Part shown: piece by piece, positions 59,111 to 61,388 of the stretch | Layout of the letters: each line of letters opens with the position of its first letter | How positions within the stretch are numbered: the stretch's first letter is position 1 | Assembly (NCBI RefSeq): GCF_003253565.1 | Contig: NZ_QKUF01000032.1 | Span: forward strand, 1 to 61,388 | DNA from: Thermosporothrix hazakensis | GTDB taxonomy: Bacteria; Chloroflexota; Ktedonobacteria; Ktedonobacterales; Ktedonobacteraceae | Direction of reading: 5' to 3' | DNA: 61,388 nt | The notes under the pieces: generated by a model | Told to the model about the DNA's origin: nothing | What the model saw: the letters and a program-made list of their open reading frames with translations, nothing else | Database searches by the model: none | Translations under genes and position numbers: made by a program

Positions 59111-59443
59111 AGCATTTCTCCCTCTGGTTCTCTCGTACGAGCTATTCCATCTGCATAGCGACACATAGGATCACATTTGTACGATGCTACCTCACAGGAA
59201 ACCTCTTCTTCCAGAAGTATACCAGTTCTTTTGTTGCGATGGTATGAACTTGTTCACACTATTCTCTTCTGCATGAAAAAGGGGAGAAAAACGTCTATTG
59301 GTAAGAGAAAGAAGGAGATGTATCGATGAAAATGGGGTAGAAGCTCATCTATTTCCTCACAGAGAGCAAGAAAGCAGGCATCCTGAAAAGGTGAAAAAAG
59401 CATATATATCCAATACTATTGAAATTGAAGTGGTGTGAGAGAA

Positions 59444-59472
59444 TTGACTGTGTCTGAAAGACATTTTATACT
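59444..59472 (+). promoter_or_regulatory. Promoter of the metallophosphoesterase gene
   Basis: TTGACT (59444-59449), 17 bp, TATACT (59467-59472). The start point near 59479 gives a leader of about 48 nt. The rest of the 416-bp gap (59111-59526) is AT-rich without a supported gene. Confidence 0.7.
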
Positions 59473-59526
59473 AGTATGAAAAACTATGGGTAATTCAATA
59501 AAAAGAGAAGATTGAGGTATTATATC

Positions 59527-60339
59527 ATGCTACATTCAGGGAGAAAAGAGGATGTTGTGCTGTCGCTCGAATTATTCCGTCATCTGGCCAAACGGGAGCA
59601 GCTTGAAGCACTTGAAACCTATACAGAAGCGCTTGAGCAGGTGCTGATGCTCGCCAGAGGTAGTCTGATTGACTTGCAGGATCTGCCAACGATTGTGATC
59701 CCGGATCTGCATGCGCGGCGGGAACTGCTGCTTGCTATCCTCGAAACCCGGCTTGAAACGGGGCCCCTGGCTGGACAGCAGGTATCCGAGCTATTACAGC
59801 AGGGGCGTATCAATGTGGTCTGTGTGGGCGATATCATGCATTCCGAAGAGCGCGCGTACTGGGTCATCAACGATGATGGCGAATGGAGCGAGGAGCTGCT
59901 TGATAAGGAAATGGTGCGCTCTCTGGGGACGGCGCTGATGGTCATGTACCTCAAGATCCACTATCCCGATCACTTTTACTGCTTGCGCGGCAACCATGAT
60001 GACATTGCGGGGGAACTGACCGGTGATTTCCGAAAATTTGTCGGTTTGAGGTATCGAAATAGCGAACTGGTGTTTGTCGATGGACGCCCTGTCGTGACCG
60101 GCAAGAAAGGGGAGTCGCAGCTTATCCGAGATTGGGTGCTTGCTCGTGAGGGATGGGGAGAACCATTTCTGGAAAAGTGGGCGCGTTTTGAACACGAACT
60201 GCCTCTCTTTGCCCGTGCTTCCTACTTTGTTGTCAGCCATACCTTCGAGGAGCGGCACTTTGATCCCGAACTGGATGTATACATCAAAAGTCCAACAGAA
60301 ATGCTGTTCTCTCATAAAACGCCGGAAAGCGCCTTCTAG
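59527..60339 (+). CDS. Metallophosphoesterase (calcineurin-like)
   Basis: 270 residues. Metal-binding motifs in order: VIPDLHAR (D-x-H), VGDIMHSEE (GD-x-x-H, where PP1-like enzymes have GDxVDRG), LRGNHDD (GNHD), and VVSHTF (second-last His). A helical region of about 50 residues precedes the core. Predicted two-metal phosphatase of unknown substrate, cytoplasmic. The start is the ATG at 59527 with GAGGT upstream; the upstream TTG at 59512 is less likely. The C terminus seems a little short for the family, ending right after a conserved-looking strand. Confidence 0.82.
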   Translation: MLHSGRKEDVVLSLELFRHLAKREQLEALETYTEALEQVLMLARGSLIDLQDLPTIVIPDLHARRELLLAILETRLETGPLAGQQVSELLQQGRINVVCVGDIMHSEERAYWVINDDGEWSEELLDKEMVRSLGTALMVMYLKIHYPDHFYCLRGNHDDIAGELTGDFRKFVGLRYRNSELVFVDGRPVVTGKKGESQLIRDWVLAREGWGEPFLEKWARFEHELPLFARASYFVVSHTFEERHFDPELDVYIKSPTEMLFSHKTPESAF

Positions 60340-60369
60340 AAGTGGGAACATTTGTGGTGGAAGTTCCTC

Positions 60370-60400
60370 TTGACCTGGAGTGCACTCTAGCAAGTATACT
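60370..60400 (+). promoter_or_regulatory. MerR-type promoter with 19-bp spacer and operator dyad
   Basis: TTGACC (60370-60375), a 19-bp spacer, TATACT (60395-60400). CTGGAGTGCACTCTAG (60375-60390), a near-perfect dyad, fills the spacer. The over-long spacer with a central dyad is the hallmark of MerR-activated promoters, where the regulator untwists DNA. Confidence 0.8.
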
Positions 60401-60406
60401 GTAAGC

Positions 60407-60823
60407 ATGCAAAAAGAACTCAGCATTCAAGAAGTTGCGGAACGAACTGGCTTGAGTATCCATGCTTTGCGCTATTATGAGCGCCTGGGTTTGCTCGATC
60501 CTGTCCATCGTTTGCCGAATGGGCATCGGCGCTTCACAGAAGACGACCTGGCGTGGATCGCGTTCCTTCAGTGTTTGCGCAGAACAAACATGTCTATTCG
60601 GCAGATGCAGGCTTTCGCGAATCTGCGGCGCCAGGGTGATGCCGCGCTTCAGGAGCGCCTGGAATTCCTTGAGGAGCATGAGCGAAACGTTCAAGCAAGT
60701 ATCGATGAATTAGAACAAAGCCTGGTTGTTATCAGGCGCAAGATTCGGCGTCATCGGGTGCAGTTGGCCGGTGGAGAGCTTGAAGCCGATCCGGTACAGC
60801 AGCAGGTACCCTTATCCCGCTAG
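60407..60823 (+). CDS. MerR-family transcriptional regulator
   Basis: 138 residues. The N-terminal MerR HTH is ELSIQEVAERTGLSIHALRYYERLGLL (residues 4-30), followed by the wing RRFTEDDLAWIAFLQCLRRTNMSIRQM and a long dimerisation coiled coil ending in a basic segment RRKIRRHRVQL. There is no Cys-rich metal site at the C terminus, so a small-molecule or stress signal is more likely than a metal. ATG 60407 lies 7 bases after the -10 box, i.e. at the transcription start, so the messenger should be leaderless. Autoregulated by the dyad promoter just upstream. Confidence 0.9.
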   Translation: MQKELSIQEVAERTGLSIHALRYYERLGLLDPVHRLPNGHRRFTEDDLAWIAFLQCLRRTNMSIRQMQAFANLRRQGDAALQERLEFLEEHERNVQASIDELEQSLVVIRRKIRRHRVQLAGGELEADPVQQQVPLSR

Positions 60824-60880
60824 AGGGGCTGTGTTATCGACTCTCTCGCCCTTCGTTATCTCTTCCGTATCGTGTTGGTG

Positions 60881-60914
60881 AAGCGACCCTGTGGAGGTAC
60901 AGGGCCGCTTTTTC
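60881..60914 (+). terminator. Intrinsic terminator of the MerR gene
   Basis: AAGCG-A-CCCTGT, loop GGAGGT, ACAGGG-C-CGCTT, then TTTT: an 11-bp stem with one mismatch and a T-run. The following stretch to 61185 has no supported gene. Confidence 0.8.
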
Positions 60915-61185
60915 GTGTCTTTGGCCTGAGTATCCTTAACTGGCTCGGGTGCTTGAGAGCATTTGGAGGCTCTCCGCTACCGCCCGATGAATCACCGTCC
61001 GAAAGCGCCCCCAATGCTTCCAGCTTTCCTTGAGCGTGCTGGAGTGCGTATCAGGCAAGCATTCCAGTTGCTGAGCGATATGCCCGATTTCGCCAATAGG
61101 TACTTCTTGATAGGAGGCAAGCTGCTCTTGCGGATCTATACCCTGTGGAGTTCCCTCGCGTCCGTCTAGCAGAAAGGCAAAAGTA

Positions 61186-61345
61186 TTGACACTCCCCAGG
61201 CCAGAAGGGCGGGGATTCTTCCTTCATCCAGCCTGCTTGCGCGGCGTCGCAGTGCGACGATGCGTAGCGGCAGGCTGTCCAGAAGCGTTCGACGAGACAC
61301 CCTCGTCGGTTCCCGTCTGCCCGACGGTACCCTGTAGTGCTTTGT
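61186..61345 (-). ncRNA. Omega-RNA-like 3' end of tnpB (IS200/IS605 right end)
   Basis: The boundary hairpin TTGACACTCCCC (61186-61197) pairs with the GGGGATTCTTCC side (61211-61222). It overlaps the tnpB C terminus and contains the same conserved blocks as 57620-57765 (GGTACCGTC, CGACGAG...CTCGTC, AACGCTTCTG). In known TnpB systems this 3' region is processed into the guide RNA, with the guide lying just outside the element, here the sequence left of 61186. Confidence 0.6.
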
Positions 61346-61388
61346 GCAAGATATTTAAGGCGGCGTTGTGATCGCGGTCGAGGAGCAG
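61224..61388 (-). CDS. tnpB: TnpB-family nuclease, C-terminal fragment cut by window edge
   Basis: The last 54 codons of a TnpB gene on the minus strand, stop TGA at 61224-61226. LLLDRDHNAALNIL contains the third RuvC catalytic motif D-x-(D/x)-NAAxNI with its Asp intact, followed by the usual Gly/Thr-rich tail (GTVGQTGTDEG, NASGQP). The frame is open to the window edge, so the gene may be complete outside. Its family includes the decayed ends at 57.5-57.8 kb. Confidence 0.8.
   Translation of the reverse strand: MLLDRDHNAALNILHKALQGTVGQTGTDEGVSSNASGQPAATHRRTATPRKQAG

Overview
The window looks like chromosome, or a very large replicon, of a Ktedonobacteria-type Chloroflexota. This is inferred from moderate GC, AAAGGAGG-like ribosome sites, many F420/deazaflavin-family oxidoreductases, TnpB-type IS200/IS605 debris at both edges and inside, MmyB-like and TPR-linked XRE regulators, and a very long PAS histidine kinase. 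I see no rRNA, tRNA or CRISPR array.

Layout. 1-2.1 kb: the start of a TnpB gene cut by the left edge, a deazaflavin-dependent nitroreductase, then about 1.3 kb of non-coding DNA with a strong promoter, a perfect operator palindrome, structured-RNA or IS remnants, and a 41-residue membrane microprotein. 2.1-8.5 kb (minus): a tightly spaced set of glycosyltransferase, asparagine synthetase, SGNH hydrolase, phytanoyl-CoA-dioxygenase-like protein and MFS exporter. 8.9-17.5 kb: a split sugar ABC importer (two permeases, with the binding lipoprotein 4 kb away) interleaved with two paralogous PPOX-type flavin/F420 proteins, an amidase, an aminotransferase interrupted by an in-frame TGA, and a GT1 glycosyltransferase. 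Together 2.1-17.5 kb could be a specialised-metabolite or glycoconjugate locus. 17.6-21.2 kb: the PAS histidine kinase and a cyclase-family hydrolase.

21.2-28.5 kb is the most unusual part. Two minus-strand genes for large, unrecognised proteins with winged-helix-like regions (A, 27188-28543; B, 24197-26149) are embedded in repeat DNA. Between A and B lies an array of about 18 copies of a ~21-bp iteron arranged in pairs. The leader of B carries five TGTATACAGACTG-type repeats and an opposing promoter-terminator unit that would make a ~120-nt antisense RNA. Downstream of B come 2.3 kb of GTAGACC / GTATACC / GCATACC sites, many forming spaced inverted repeats, with a nested palindrome and an AT-rich segment. 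The layout resembles an iteron-controlled replication or partition module of a type I do not recognise.

28.6-44.6 kb: accessory and regulatory genes. These include a MmyB-like XRE regulator, a pseudo-receiver lacking its phospho-Asp, an LLM flavin enzyme, an SDR lacking YxxxK, an alpha/beta hydrolase, a stand-alone DUF262 protein, a secreted peptidoglycan hydrolase, an XRE/TPR pair with a perfect 20-bp operator, a three-gene operon of unknowns, a cytoplasmic periplasmic-binding-like protein, SRPBCC, MOSC, and a TetR gene next to a frameshifted FAD monooxygenase. 45-50 kb: small membrane protein, RdgB, an Eis-like GNAT and a membrane protein. 50.2-55.4 kb: a ThDP enzyme, a KAS III-like protein without the catalytic Cys, a prephenate dehydratase and an MFS exporter, which resembles an acyloin or aromatic-ketone pathway. 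56-61.4 kb: a winged-helix protein, IS200/IS605 3' ends, a CPBP protease, a metallophosphoesterase, a leaderless MerR regulator and a TnpB gene cut by the right edge with its omega-RNA-like 3' end.
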